From positions 434,001 through 498,000 of the forward strand of contig JARKIF010000022.1 in NCBI GenBank assembly GCA_029378245.1: DNA of 64,000 bases, read 5' to 3'. The position numbers and the translations under genes are program-made. This document shows, in pieces, positions 22,429 through 33,417 of this stretch (positions are counted from its first letter, which is position 1; every line of letters starts with the position of its first letter). The DNA is from Roridomyces roridus (taxonomy: Eukaryota > Basidiomycota > Agaricomycetes > Agaricales > Mycenaceae). The notes below the pieces were generated by a model. The model ran no database searches. It was not told the DNA's origin and was given only the letters and a program-made list of their open reading frames with translations.

Positions 22429-23219
22429 CCATGTACATAGAATACTGCATCGGTTCATGTCGGTTCATCTGGGCTCTCTGTCAATTGACAGCATAGGGAA
22501 ACCACTGATCATATGGGATAAATAAATGGAAGACCTCGTTGCGCTTTCAAAAACGACGATAATTTGAAACCGCGCGGGCGTGGGCCTACATCGTTCCTGT
22601 CCATGGCCTCTGGTGAGAGTGGATGATGGGGAGGCACTTACTGTACTATTTCAACCGCATCTTCGGTCACGCGTCACAGCGACAGCCGAAATGAAGGATG
22701 AAAATAGGTGTCCCGTGTCACAGGCCTTGCCTCCTGCCTCAAAAGGCAATGATATCATCAAAAATTCCGGGCCGCCTTCGGCGGCCTTCCTTATATGGCA
22801 ATTCGAATGTTGAAAAAGCGAAGGATGTAGGTCACAGGTCACAAGGGCCGAAGATCCGGTTGAAATAGTACAGTACTCACGGGTCTCAGGAACTGTTGCC
22901 AATTGTGAGCATGACCCGCGTCTTCGATGCCAAATGGACATTGGCTAAAGTCGCTACTCTCCGCGGGCTGAATTACCAGCAGGCATCGAGGGCAATATTC
23001 GATGTATTGCCAGTGAGAACTTGAGAAGCTATGAGCAGCTTGAATAGCCCCTGCGGGAGAGATTCGAACTTCCTTTTGCGTAGAGCGAATGTTGAGCAAA
23101 AACACTAGAAACTTCGATGGGATTGGCTGGGCGGGGAATCGAACCCCGCCAACTGAAGCTGGAAGGCCATAGTTATACTCCGCCGAGGAACTGGGCTCTA
23201 TTCCAGATTTCCTCCCAAC
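22429..23219 (-). other. Intergenic, with a tRNA-like segment near 23127-23216
   Basis: A small GC hairpin (CCGCC-TTC-GGCGG) lies near 22772. On the minus strand about 23127-23216 a tRNA-like sequence ends CGGGGTTCGATTCCCCG followed by CCCAGCC, which can pair with GGTTGGG upstream. The D-arm and anticodon arm do not fold convincingly, so I call it a tRNA relic or SINE head rather than a tRNA gene. Confidence 0.35.
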
Positions 23220-26200
23220 CACTGCATTCCGCACCCGTGTAGGCAAGGCTGTGTGTAGCTGTGCCCACGTGTGCCTACCCCATTAGGCACACCATTTTGG
23301 GCTGTGCCTAGGTGAGTTCGTCGAAACTCTGCCTAGCTGTGCCTACCCTCTGCCTACACTGTGCCTACATCGGTCGGCACCCAAGTGCCAGCTGTGTCTC
23401 CCTCTGGCCTCCTCATCCAACCTCCCCAACCGCCCGCGCCTCGACCACCGAGCCATACTTGTAACTTAATAGACACATGTCGCCTGTGTGAATCTTGAAA
23501 GTTAATTCATGATTTGCGTCGGCGCGAGCTGATCTTCGGCGTCCTCGTCGCGCTGCCAGAAAATGTTCTTGCTGTTGAGGTTCGGAGTATCGGAAGGTAT
23601 CCCAGGCATGAGGGTTGGACTAGTGGGGCCTGGCGAGGAGGTGACGACGAGCTGAAGAAAGCGGGATGTCGCCGAGATCAGGTCGCCGTGATGGCTCCCA
23701 TGGCAAGTCAGATGCATACCTGGCTTTGAGGCCATTGCTCGCGCATGGCAGAAACGATTCCGCCTGTGGGAAATTGTGAGCTTTTCAACTTTAAGATGAG
23801 GAGCATCCACGGAACTTGGAGCCTATTGGAGCCCCGGAAACTCAACGAATGGGGTCCAAATGCCAAACGCCGGTGGCAGCGATGCCGATCTCGCCGGGCG
23901 CTGGTGCAAATTCACATACTTAACCCGATCGGCGATATCACATGCCGATTGCAAGTGACTGAATGGCGTGTACCTTAAATGTCCACGGAGATGGCCTTCC
24001 TGTACCGGGGATGATGTTCTGGTCCATCCGATAAGATCATGATGCCCATCTGATCGGGATGTCTGGTACACGCGACGGCATCTTCTGGTACCGATCACAT
24101 CAGATATCTGTCCAGCCGACCATGATTTGATGTACAGCTGATATGGCCTTCCTGTACACTGTTTAAATATCTCTTGAATGGCTCATCGGCAAGGTGTGTT
24201 CTTGTAGAACAGAATGGTTCTCTATATCAGGGTTACCCAGAAAAAATATGCTGAAGGCGCTGTGTGCACTTCCATGTCCTTATTTTGTGATTTCTTTGTC
24301 GGGCTCAAATCAGATCACGAGTTTCGATTGAGTTGAACACTGCCGCAATGGGACACATATCTCGCTCGACTGCTTGTGTAACAATACTGAGCAGATCATA
24401 CAAGCCAAATTGCAACATCGTGGACTTGTGGGTCCAGGTACATCCGCTCGCGAGAAAACTCTGTGATACTACTACTAATAGTTGAGAGATAAGCAGTTGA
24501 TCCGCCGGAAGATGATGTTCGTTCAGGCCGGCAGCACTTTGATTCCTGCCAAGTCCCATAGGCTGCCTGCGGAATGGCCACCTTCAACAGAAAGAAAGGG
24601 AATGTGATCCTTACATTGGAGTTGCATCGGTAGTCGACCGACAAGTAGGCATCGCTCCAAGGATGATTTGATTACAGTTTGATTAGAGCTTATTAGCAAC
24701 CACCAAGCAACCCCTTTGCCGAGATATTTCTGAGCAAAACAAAATTGTGATGGAGCAAAATGAAGCGAGAAAATTCAGTGATTGCAAATCATTTGTTGTC
24801 TGCCGAGACATGGCTTGCTCGTGTGTGGGATCAGCCAAGAACTTAACGGCGGGATGTTGAATCCGGCGACGAGCAGGCCTTCAGGAGTGAATTTTTCGCA
24901 ATTCCTCTGGTCTAAGAACACGACTGCAAGGGTGGTAAAGTCTCGGCAAGCTACGCGGCATGGCTCGCTTGCCTGGAATTATGATTCTTATCATGCTCCA
25001 CACTTCACCCCAGCAAAAATATTAGAGACACAAGCAAAACGAGGGTGGCTGCTAATAAGTGCATTTGATGTTGATTTCTCGCCGAATCAATTAGACAATT
25101 GGAATCAGGGCTTTTTCCATTTTTCACAAGCTCCGACACCTCTGGGGACCTCACATGTAAAATATTGGCCCTGCCGATGCGCTGGGGGATGTGCCAGATA
25201 AAGTCTGTACAGGACACCGATGATGAGGGACGGGTCGACGATCTCGGGTACTGGAAAGCGATGTCACCGGACATTATGTACTTTTGCGACTGAATTCCAT
25301 CAATGATGCATCGGGTGATTCCAATCATCAGTGGCAGATCCTCGGACCGCCAGCGGCACAGAGCGGCAGCGTCGGCCCAGATCAGCCGTTTAAGAACATC
25401 AGCCCGTCATATTGACACTCAGACAATACACATGTGAGAATATCAGAGAAGAAGATGGATGGTTCGGATCAGCCATACCGAAGTATCTTGCTGCGATGTA
25501 AGTGATACCCGCTGCCTTGCGATCAGAGGGTCCACTGATTGACGAGTCGCCGGTTGGTCGGCGGAGACAGTTGGATCGGGAATTGCTCGGCAAATATACA
25601 GGTCATGCCAGGGTTAGAATTTCCAAATGGGCATCGGGGATGGTTTGATGAAGACAGGTTCATAAAGAACGACCTGGGCTTGAGGCCATTGCTTCGCATG
25701 GCAGGTACAATTCTAGTGTGGACTTCAAGTTGGAGTGGACTGGCATTGAACCAGAAGCAATTATTTGTGTGGATGGCCGAAAAAGTGGAAGTTGAGTGGA
25801 AGAAAACAGAGCACGGCTTGAAGTCTGCCGCTGAGTCTCGGTGGCAAACAAAAGTTGTTCATCATTGATTGCTAGGTGCTGCACAAGTCGGCGCATCTAG
25901 GCTGAAGAACCCGGCTTTTGAACGGCCCCGAAGCGGATGTTCGCCGGCACGTAAGTTAGTCTGCTTACCCAGTGGGCGGCAGCTCTCGGGACGCTGCTGA
26001 GCCACCGTGGGCCCCGGCGGCAAGTCGGCGACCAGATTGAAACCAGAGAATCATACGGCGGGACAGGACGGATCAAGCGCCGACTTCCAAATGGATATCG
26101 GGAATCGTTTGATGCCCCAGAGGCCCCGGTTTAAAAAGAACGATTCCTAATCGAGTTAGGAATCGTAATCAAACGCATTTCTCATGTTCTGTCAACTCAC

Positions 26201-26377
26201 CATGGCCTTGCTGGAGCCCGCCCTACACGTCGGGGGGCGCGTACAACCACAGAACTGAGCCACGACTACGTAGGCACAGGTATACTCATGCAACTCAGCT
26301 GAGTTTATCTCAAGTGTGCCTACCTCTGCCTACACCACTAGGCAGACCCTGTGCCTACCAGCCCTCGGAATGCAGTG
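23220..26377. mobile_element. CACTA-like non-autonomous DNA transposon, 3,158 bp
   Basis: The left end CACTGCATTCCG and right end CGGAATGCAGTG are perfect complements. They are flanked by AAC on both sides (23217-23219, 26378-26380). Both subterminal regions (about 23230-23370 and 26266-26363) are packed with GTGCCTAC/TGCCTA repeats. CACT-start TIRs, a 3-bp duplication and subterminal repeat arrays are the CACTA/EnSpm hallmark. No transposase frame is visible; the interior holds fragments of other repeats, so it is non-mobile alone. Confidence 0.7.
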
Positions 26378-26759
26378 AACAGATGTCTCGCTTAACAGAC
26401 AATAAAAAATTCAAAGCCCCAAAACTTTATTTGAAGCCTTGAGAATGTGAAGCTTGCAGTCAAGAAGGAAAGGACTCGCCGAACGTGCTTGAACAAAAAA
26501 AGAAGCGAAACTGGATCCAATATGAATTACCTACTGCGAAGTGGGAGTCGAACCAAGGTAGTATGGAGTCCTCCTGGTCAAATTGCAGGTGGGCTTGTTA
26601 CTCGCAGCGTGAGCTCGAGGCTATGTATGACCCATAAGGCTGCAAGCTGGTATCCTGATCAGAAAAGGCGCACCGAAGAGCAGGAATGGGCACGGGAGGG
26701 ATCCAAGCTTCCTTGTCGAGCGTTACAAAGAGCACTCCAAAAAGATGGATATGACTCAG

Positions 26760-27052
26760 AGGAGATGAGCGTACGGTCGATGCCAGCGGTAAATACTTCG
26801 GGCATGGCGGAGGATACGACAGCCGCGCGGACTTTCATCTATTATTCGATCAAAAAGAGCGCCGTATGCGTGCCAAAATCTGAGGGTCGAATGACAATGC
26901 AGGAAGGCAAAGATGGGTAACGGGCATCTTCACTCGACGCAGAAGGTATTCACTGGTTTAACCATGCCCTCCCCTCTGCATCCAATGTGAAATCGTCAAA
27001 CTCCCCCGTCCCAAGTTGCTGTACGGCTCCACCGCCAAGTGAAACGCGCGAC
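26760..27052. repeat. Chimera of two gene fragments from elsewhere in the window
   Basis: 26760-26888 matches 31490-31607 (5' part of the enoyl-CoA isomerase pseudogene), and 26889-26956 matches 32208-32280. Then 26960-27052 matches 40328-40420, the 3' part of the SMP-30-like gene, with only a handful of mismatches. The junctions are sharp and no coding frame spans them. This is fragment capture (pack-type transposon or filler DNA), not a gene. Confidence 0.75.
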
Positions 27053-27526
27053 ATTGAAAAGGCTAAGACTAAAAAGTAGAAAGTAGAAAGTAGAGATTTG
27101 TTGTAGGATTGATCCCTGCAGTGTTACTCATTTCCTTGGCTTGAAACTCCCTCTTGAACATCCTGAACATTTCTTCCATCCATCCTGATTAATTGCTCCA
27201 TCCATCCTGAATAGTTCTACCTATCTCTATTTCCATTATTCCCCTGTTTCATTTACTCACTATTTCATATCATAGATAAGCCACCAGTATAAGTACAAGC
27301 TTACCTGGATGAATATACCAATCAGTTTCTTTCCCTCACAAAGAAATTGACCATTCAAGGCAGGTTGGTTGGATGGGCTCTACAGACTCGAATACAGAGC
27401 AAGTAACACATTCAAAAGAAAACCCAAACTGAGTAATCTCCGTCCACTGTCGACGAGCCTCGCAGGAAATCGGCAGTTGATCTGCTGTGTTTTAGGGATG
27501 AAAATGAGGATATGTATATGTTGTTT
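27053..27526. other. Intergenic, pyrimidine-rich
   Basis: A short (AAAGTAG)3 run at 27070-27095 and a T/C-rich stretch (CCATCCATCCTGAA repeated near 27170-27215). No gene is seen. Confidence 0.4.
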
Positions 27527-29640
27527 TTAGCACACACCAACTTCCGCGACTTCCCTCTCATCACTACCCTCATCACCCTTGAGTTCAATTTTATCCGAGA
27601 TCTCATCGTCGACTGAATAAATGGAAATCAGTGAGAAGAAGAGGTGAGGTTCAAAAGACGCACCACAAGCAAGTTGCTGCAAGTGGCTTGGAACGAGTTG
27701 AAAAAGTGGCTCCTTCAGATGCCGTGCGACATCTTGGGTATATGGATCGAATCCCTTGCTTCGCTGAAGACTAGCCATCGCCACGTATGCGCTGGAACGC
27801 CATGACACACCATGCATCTCTGTTGTGCACGAAATGGCCGGAAAGCCCAGGTGGCACGCGTCTTCCTCACTGAGACGTTCCTCTCCGGTTTCATCGACGC
27901 TCCAATATGCGGGACAGCGAGGCCACCGGAACTCCCATGGACCAACCTGGAAGTCGGTTGCCGGGCATAGAAACAGGTAGCCTCTGGGGCCGTCGTGGGG
28001 ATCCCTATCAAATCGGAGTTTAAATACCACTGATTCCAGATAGACTTTGCCTTCATGTGAGCCGGGAGCCAACACAGGGCAAAGTCGCTCACCGTATCGT
28101 TGGTGCTCCGATGTGATTTGGTGCCGATTGAAAATGTAGTTCGCCTGATTCATCCACCAACAATTGTGTTCAAGTTGAAGATATACAGTATCATGTACTG
28201 TGATATCTATTGTTTCGATATCACACGTAGCTGCGCTGATGATCCATGGTCAGAAAGTGTCTATGCGCACCTATTCAACTGACCGGGTCCAGCCGTTCTG
28301 CATTTTTGTGTATTCTGGCACAAAGCCTCCGGTCCAGTCTATTTTAGAATCCGAAACGGCCTGGGAAGACATCTGCGCCACCTCGATATTGAACCAGACA
28401 TCTGCTTGAGATGTTCTATCCACGACTCTTCCTAGATAGACGGTGGATGCTGCAGGGATGCGGACGACGGGGTAATTGGCCACTAAACTTCCCCACCAGT
28501 GATCATCCTTTTCGAGAGAAAAAGCAGACAGTATTACCGATTCCGGGTGGGGTTCAAAACAACAGACATTGGCCCAGATCGCATGGTCAGGCAGCGTATT
28601 GGCGATCGCGAGGTAGTCCGCCGGCCCATCTGATTCGATTTTGAACTCTATGCAGAGTCGACCGCCGCTACTTCGAATCCAACAGCGGGACTCCATTGAT
28701 TTCTGAAGAGCCAGTTTCCTAAGTGTTGAAAGACCTCAAGAATTGTGACGACTGACCACACCCTGCGGGTAACATTGTCGTTTCGCTGCTTCCCACACAT
28801 CCTGGAAATTGGTCAACCAATAGGAGTGGATGCAAGAAACGAGACCACTTCGTGCAGTCTTGTCTGCAGAAAAGACACATATCAACGCGGCTCACCCGGA
28901 GATGTGAGGAACCTACTACGCAACGGTACAGATACAATCTCCAGAAGGGTTGATGGCGACCACACGTTTCAAACCTGCGGTCCAATGATATCGGTTCTGT
29001 GCAAGTTCATCCAATTTGTTCTCTCTGAATATGCAGTACGTACCATCATGGAATATGGTAGCACAAATGCCGTTCGACGCCGCGGCCGCATAGATTTGCA
29101 TGAGATTCGGATGGCTGTGCGGGTGTTCCAGCTGTCGTGCCTTTAAAGACTACCCACTGACCGTAAGTTCGAATATCTAGATATTTCATGAGACCATGCC
29201 TGGATACGATCAACCTTCTTCGACGATCACAGGAGGGGGTTATCTCACCTCCTTTGCATCCTCTCCCGTATACAACGCCACAGTCATAGGCGAGTCTCGA
29301 CCGTCAACCCGAGCCGAATAAATCCGCCTCACGCAACCCGTTTTGTGCAGCCGTCGGTATACCTCCCTGGGGCCATCGATCAAGTCGCGCAAGTCGATAT
29401 CCCCCAGAGGGATCATCCGAAAGTCCGGATGACTCGGCGCTACATGCTGGATATTGGTTATACTTGTGAACGTGCCTCCAGAGACCTCGAAGTTTTGTGC
29501 TTGGTGGAAAATTGGGGCCCCTTGCCTACGTGGCGAGTGAGGTAGCGCTGGGTAGCGCTGACGATGGTAAGAAACACCTACCGAGATATCTGACACCCAG
29601 TCTGTGTTGCAGGATCGTCGCCAGAGCTAGGGATGTCCAT
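27527..29640 (-). CDS. Kinase-like agaricomycete family protein with N-terminal GGTF motif
   Basis: I recognise a large mushroom-specific family of unknown function. Exons: 29582-29640, 29249-29525, 29044-29149, 28917-28996, a block starting at 28863, then the blocks about 28271-28700 and 27527-28230. The start MDIPSSGDDPATQTGCQIS leads to FHQAQNFEVSGGTFTSITNIQHV, RMIPLGDIDLRDL, VRRIYSARVDGRDSPMTVALYTGEDA, then HPNLMQIYAAAASNGICATIFHD. The last two resemble a kinase beta3 strand (Lys not in place) and the aC-beta4/hinge, so the N-lobe may be pseudokinase-like; this is inference. The C-terminal half (RCWIRSSGGRLCIEF, QANYIFNRHQIT, GYLFLCPATDFQVGPWEFRWP, KGFDPYTQDVARHL) is the family's own domain. 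It lies 4.3 kb from an NLR that carries the same GG[TN]F motif. Confidence 0.7.
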
Positions 29641-30288
29641 GGATGAAGAGGAGAGAGAGAGAGAGAGTACTGCTGTGCAAAAGAGCTGTGGGATGAACGA
29701 CGGCAAAACGACGCTGTGCTGACAGCCAGTTTGACACCCGCACGGACCGAAGGGGAAGACCGGGGAACCTAGGGAAGACAGTTGGAAGACAGCATACACT
29801 GAAAGCAGTTTGTCAGATCAACATGATAACATTGATAACTAATGTCTGTGCACCAATTGCCAATGAACTGGGACAGGACAGAAAAACGTACACAAAGAAA
29901 ACAAGAAAAGTAAAGAAGGGAAAGAAAGGACCAGGCCGGGGATCGAACGAGGAAAGTGCACCTTAAATCACGTGATGGAGACGTTTTCTGTTACAGGGGG
30001 CAACTGCAACTCGAGAACCTGGTACGAGCGCAAATCATATGACCGATTACATAAGTACTCGGAATCTGACACTGATATTGATTTTGAATCAATCTGTCCT
30101 CCCATTTGGCAATGCGGGACGTGCTTGATTCGTCGCAGCTAGCCTTTGTTGTTGATCTTTGGTTGATCTAACTGTTGTATCTTCCTGTGCACGCACTCTT
30201 CCCACTCGCCCTCATGACTCGCCCTGGACACTTGACGAATGGGAGTGGACCGAGGAAAACAGTCCCGACGACAATACGAACCGCTCCC
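29641..30288. other. Promoter-side intergenic region
   Basis: A (GA)n run at 29651-29668, an A/G-rich tract near 29880-29930, a tRNA-like T-arm on the minus strand near 29940 (CGTTCGATCCCCGG) and a CACGTG box near 29970. No gene is recognised. Confidence 0.4.
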
Positions 30289-30719
30289 CAAGGGGGTACC
30301 ACGATAAGCGAGCCATACTACACCCCGAATTTTTTTCTCAAGCAGATTGGCCTACCCTCCCCCCTCCCAAAGAGGAAATTTCCTTTTTGGGAAATGATTT
30401 TAGTGATTTTTGCCCACTGTTGGCTGGTGTAGGGTGCAGAACTATTCTTGTGTCCTCCAATTGACTTCAGAAGCAAGAAACACCCATTATCAAGCAACAT
30501 ATATCTGATGATGTCCCACCACATCATGTCAGCACGTGATCATATAATCACATGACTTTCTGGCTGGTGCAACGGAAAATTGCCTGAAATTGTGTTTCTG
30601 CACCCATTCTTGCCAGAAGAGCCATTCTACTCCTCTGCCGAAAGTTGGTACAAAACTTTTTTCAGCCATCTGAGGGACCCCCCCCCCTCCCCCCCTTTAA
30701 TAGGAAATTTCTTACCTTG
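30289..30719. mobile_element. hAT-type MITE, CAAGGGGG family copy 3, 431 bp
   Basis: The left end CAAGGGGGTACC is identical to copy 2. The right end has decayed to CCTTG. The 8-bp duplication CCGCTCCC is exact (30281-30288, 30720-30727). It contains poly-C tracts comparable to the G tracts of copy 1. Confidence 0.8.
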
Positions 30720-30899
30720 CCGCTCCCGGGCCCCATCGGCATCTACTTGGCAGACTCGAGTGGCTCCTTTTCACCGGGCTATGTCTGGCCAGTCACGGCA
30801 CCAAGGATTTGAAGCACGTCGAAGCGGCTCTCAAACTCGCGGCGGAGGGAGAGGACAATTCGTGGGCGAGGTCGCCCGCAAACTCTCCGTAATATCCCG

Positions 30900-31536
30900 A
30901 TCACAGACATTAACCGCTTGGAATCATTCGACGGCCAAGCACGCACCTCAGTCTGCAACGCCGTCGCATTTCACAGTGCAGTGTAATCCAAATTCCCCTC
31001 CCAGGTACGACGCGCGAGACAAACCCCGCGCGTACGATATCCGCAGCACTGAACGTTGCACCCGTATACGCGAATTCCTGCACGAGGGATTGATTGCCTG
31101 TGATTTTGGGAAGGTAGGCGAGTGTACCGATGTCTGCTGCGAGTCCTACGTCGACTTCCTTGACACATACAAGCATGAGCTCCCAGTGATGGGACGAAGG
31201 GGAAGGATGGACCTTGATACTAACTCCGCAGTTTCGGCGGCGTACCGAATATCGCATGCACAGATGATGTTGATGCCCAGACCGAGGACGGGGCCATGGA
31301 CGGCGATGATGACGGGGACGGGCATCGCTGTGCCCATGGCACGTTGTAAGCCCTTGATGAAGGGCAGCGAGTTGAGGGCATTGCGTGCGGGGTCGATGTT
31401 GAGACCACCGACGAGCTCGCCTGTATTCAGTTTGACTGCATCCGAGACTAGGAGGGGCGTTTCAGCAGAATAGAATGATGATTCAGAGAAGATGGGCGTA
31501 CGGTCGATGCCAGCGGTGAATACTTTGGGCATGGCG
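30900..31536 (-). pseudogene. Enoyl-CoA hydratase/isomerase (dienoyl-CoA isomerase-like) pseudogene
   Basis: It was a crotonase-fold enzyme of fatty-acid beta-oxidation (delta3,5-delta2,4-dienoyl-CoA isomerase type). The minus strand reads MPKVFTAGID, then IIAVHGPVLGLGINIICACDIRYAAETAE (oxyanion-hole segment), and after an intron KEVDVGLAADIGTLAYLPKITGNQSLVQEF and GFVSRVVPG. At about 31222-31230 GAGTTAGTATCAAG lacks one T compared with the expected E-F-S-I-K, a frameshift. After VVPG the C-terminal third is unrecognisable and the 5' exons are gone. A copy of its first exon region is found at 26760-26888. Confidence 0.75.
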
Positions 31537-31609
31537 GAGGATACGACGGCCGGCCTTCATCTTTTATTCGATCAAAAAGAGCGCCGTATACGCGCCAAAA
31601 TCTGAGGGT

Positions 31610-32204
31610 TACGATTCCTAACTTGTTTAGGAATCGTTCTTTATGAACCCCCCGTTCCATCAAACCATCCTCGATGCCCATTTGGAAATCTGGACCCATG
31701 ACCTGCACAAATCTGCGAACACCGAATACACTGTTTCCTCCGCGCCGTGGCGATCACCCGGTGACTCCTCAATCAGTACCCCGATGATCGGAACTTCGGA
31801 GATGTGACGGCTTCCTACATTATAATTGTCGGCATGTCGGTATCGCTGAACCGAGGTGCGCATCTGATGTTCTACATATATTCTCTGCATTTCCAGGTAT
31901 TGATCCATGGCCAGCTGTGCCGATGCTGCCGCTTGACGATATTCCATTGATGTTTTGAATTTCCTACCAAGTACTTTCAAGGTATCCAACCAACTGCGGC
32001 GTCTCGGCAAGCATGGGTAACGATGATGTGCGCCTCGGGTGATCGGCATGATGATTCGATCCGGCCCTGAATATCACTGATGTGACCAGAGACCGGCAAG
32101 CTCGGCATCATGATCTCCCGCCGGCCCTCCTTCATGAAAGCTGAAACGTAAATGAAACCTGGGGGAATTGTTTCTGCCATGCGGGAGCAATGGCCTCAAG
32201 GCCA
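31610..32204. mobile_element. Hairpin-ended non-autonomous element, 595 bp
   Basis: The flanks join exactly at an unoccupied copy of the same locus at 26881-26895, so this block is an insertion. GGT occurs at both edges (31607-31609, 32205-32207) and once in the empty site. There are no TIRs; instead the left end is a 10-12-bp hairpin (CGATTCCTAA...TTAGGAATCG) and the right end holds TGGCCTTGAGGCCA and the overlapping GCCATTGC/GCATGGC hairpin. Related end fragments lie at about 23720, 25620-25710 and 26080-26180. A 129-codon open frame (minus) has no recognisable domain. Confidence 0.6.
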
Positions 32205-32793
32205 GGTCGAATGTCAACGCAGGAAGGCAAAGATGGGTAACTACTAACGGACATCTTCACTCTACGCAGAAGGCATTCACTGGTTTCCTGGGGCGGGTGA
32301 GTACAGGATGAGGAACATGGAAGGAGCCCACCTGTTTAGCTGTATGTGGGGCACGTGTGGCGACGGTGTGGACACGGAGAACCACTTGGATGATAGACCT
32401 TCGTTCGGCCAGTGACATGATGGTGGTCAACGGACAAGATTTGTCGACGTGGCTGTGCGAGGCCAAAGCTTGCCAAACATTACGAGTACTATGTAATGAG
32501 TGCAGCGAAATGGAATGAGTAATCGGTTCTTTCAAATCCTGCACCCCATCAGTTGAAAGCAGCTCCCGATCATGTAAGATTGATCTTTATCTTTGCATAT
32601 ATTTGTTCTGTCATGTGAGTCAATCTTTGTACACATTTGTTCCAGTGTCATGCGTTCATCACGCGTCAAATGTCACGGTTGGGCAACCCGACCGTGACAT
32701 GTCACACTGTGACACCTCCTCAGTAACTGAGTTCAAGTTCGACTTTTTTGGATGTACATCAAATATAAACCGGCATTTTTAACAGCACCCTAC
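32205..32793. other. Intergenic with a 13-bp palindrome
   Basis: TGTCACGGTTGGG and CCCGACCGTGACA (about 32671-32699) form a near-perfect palindrome. No gene is seen. Confidence 0.4.
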
Positions 32794-33417
32794 TAGTGAT
32801 GGGTCGGTCCGGTTCGGTTCGCGTTCGGACACCTTTTTGCTGAACGCCGAACGTGAACGCAGCGTTCGGTTCAGTGAACTCCCGAACCTTGAACCTGAAC
32901 GCGCGTTCGCGTTCAGTTCGGCGTTCGAACGCGTTCGAACCCCGGATTTTCCCGGTGATAATCTACGCCAACTTCGGGGTAAGATGAGCTTCAAATGTGG
33001 TTATGGAAGCACTAACTAACACGGACTAGTCACCCAGTGCAATTATACATGCACAACGTCTGTGCAATCCGACTCGCACCGCTCTGATGCACCATCAATA
33101 CTGATCAGACAGCCAGCGCCGACCCACCAGTGTCTGACCTGGGTTTTGGTTGCATTAAAGGTGACTGTGCGAGTGGTTTCACTAATCTGTTGAGTCTCCA
33201 GCTGGTAATCAGCTTGAAATTGCAGTCCAAGTCTCAAGAATGGCGACTTTCGGTTCAATTTTGCGTTCGCGTTCGAACGCGCCCACTCCCGCCCGAACGC
33301 CGAACCGAACTTTGCGTTCAGGTTCAGCAATTTACCGAACCTGAACGCTGAACGGGCGTTCGGTTCAGTTCGGTTCACGTTCGAACTGTTTCTTTGAACC
33401 GGACCCACCCATCACTA
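32794..33417. mobile_element. hAT-type MITE, 624 bp, TIR TAGTGATGGGT
   Basis: The ends TAGTGATGGGTCGGTCCGG and the complementary GGACCCACCCATCACTA are flanked by the exact 8-bp repeat CACCCTAC (32786-32793, 33418-33425). Both arms of 100-150 bp are built from GTTCG/CGAAC units in mixed orientation, giving it a strongly folding, low-complexity look. Confidence 0.88.

Noticed and set aside
23127..23216. tRNA gene on the minus strand
   Set aside because: T-arm and a possible 7-bp acceptor are present, but D and anticodon arms do not fold; kept only as a tRNA-like relic.
27060..27100. CRISPR-like short repeats
   Set aside because: Only a (AAAGTAG)3 microsatellite; no spacers, and the DNA is eukaryotic.
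30580..31473. 297-codon plus-strand ORF
   Set aside because: It runs antisense to the enoyl-CoA isomerase remnant and across the MITE end, with low-complexity composition; it is a shadow frame.
31660..32049. Protein gene inside the hairpin-ended element
   Set aside because: The 129-codon frame has no recognisable domain and is not conserved in the partial copies I can see, so it is not called as a CDS.
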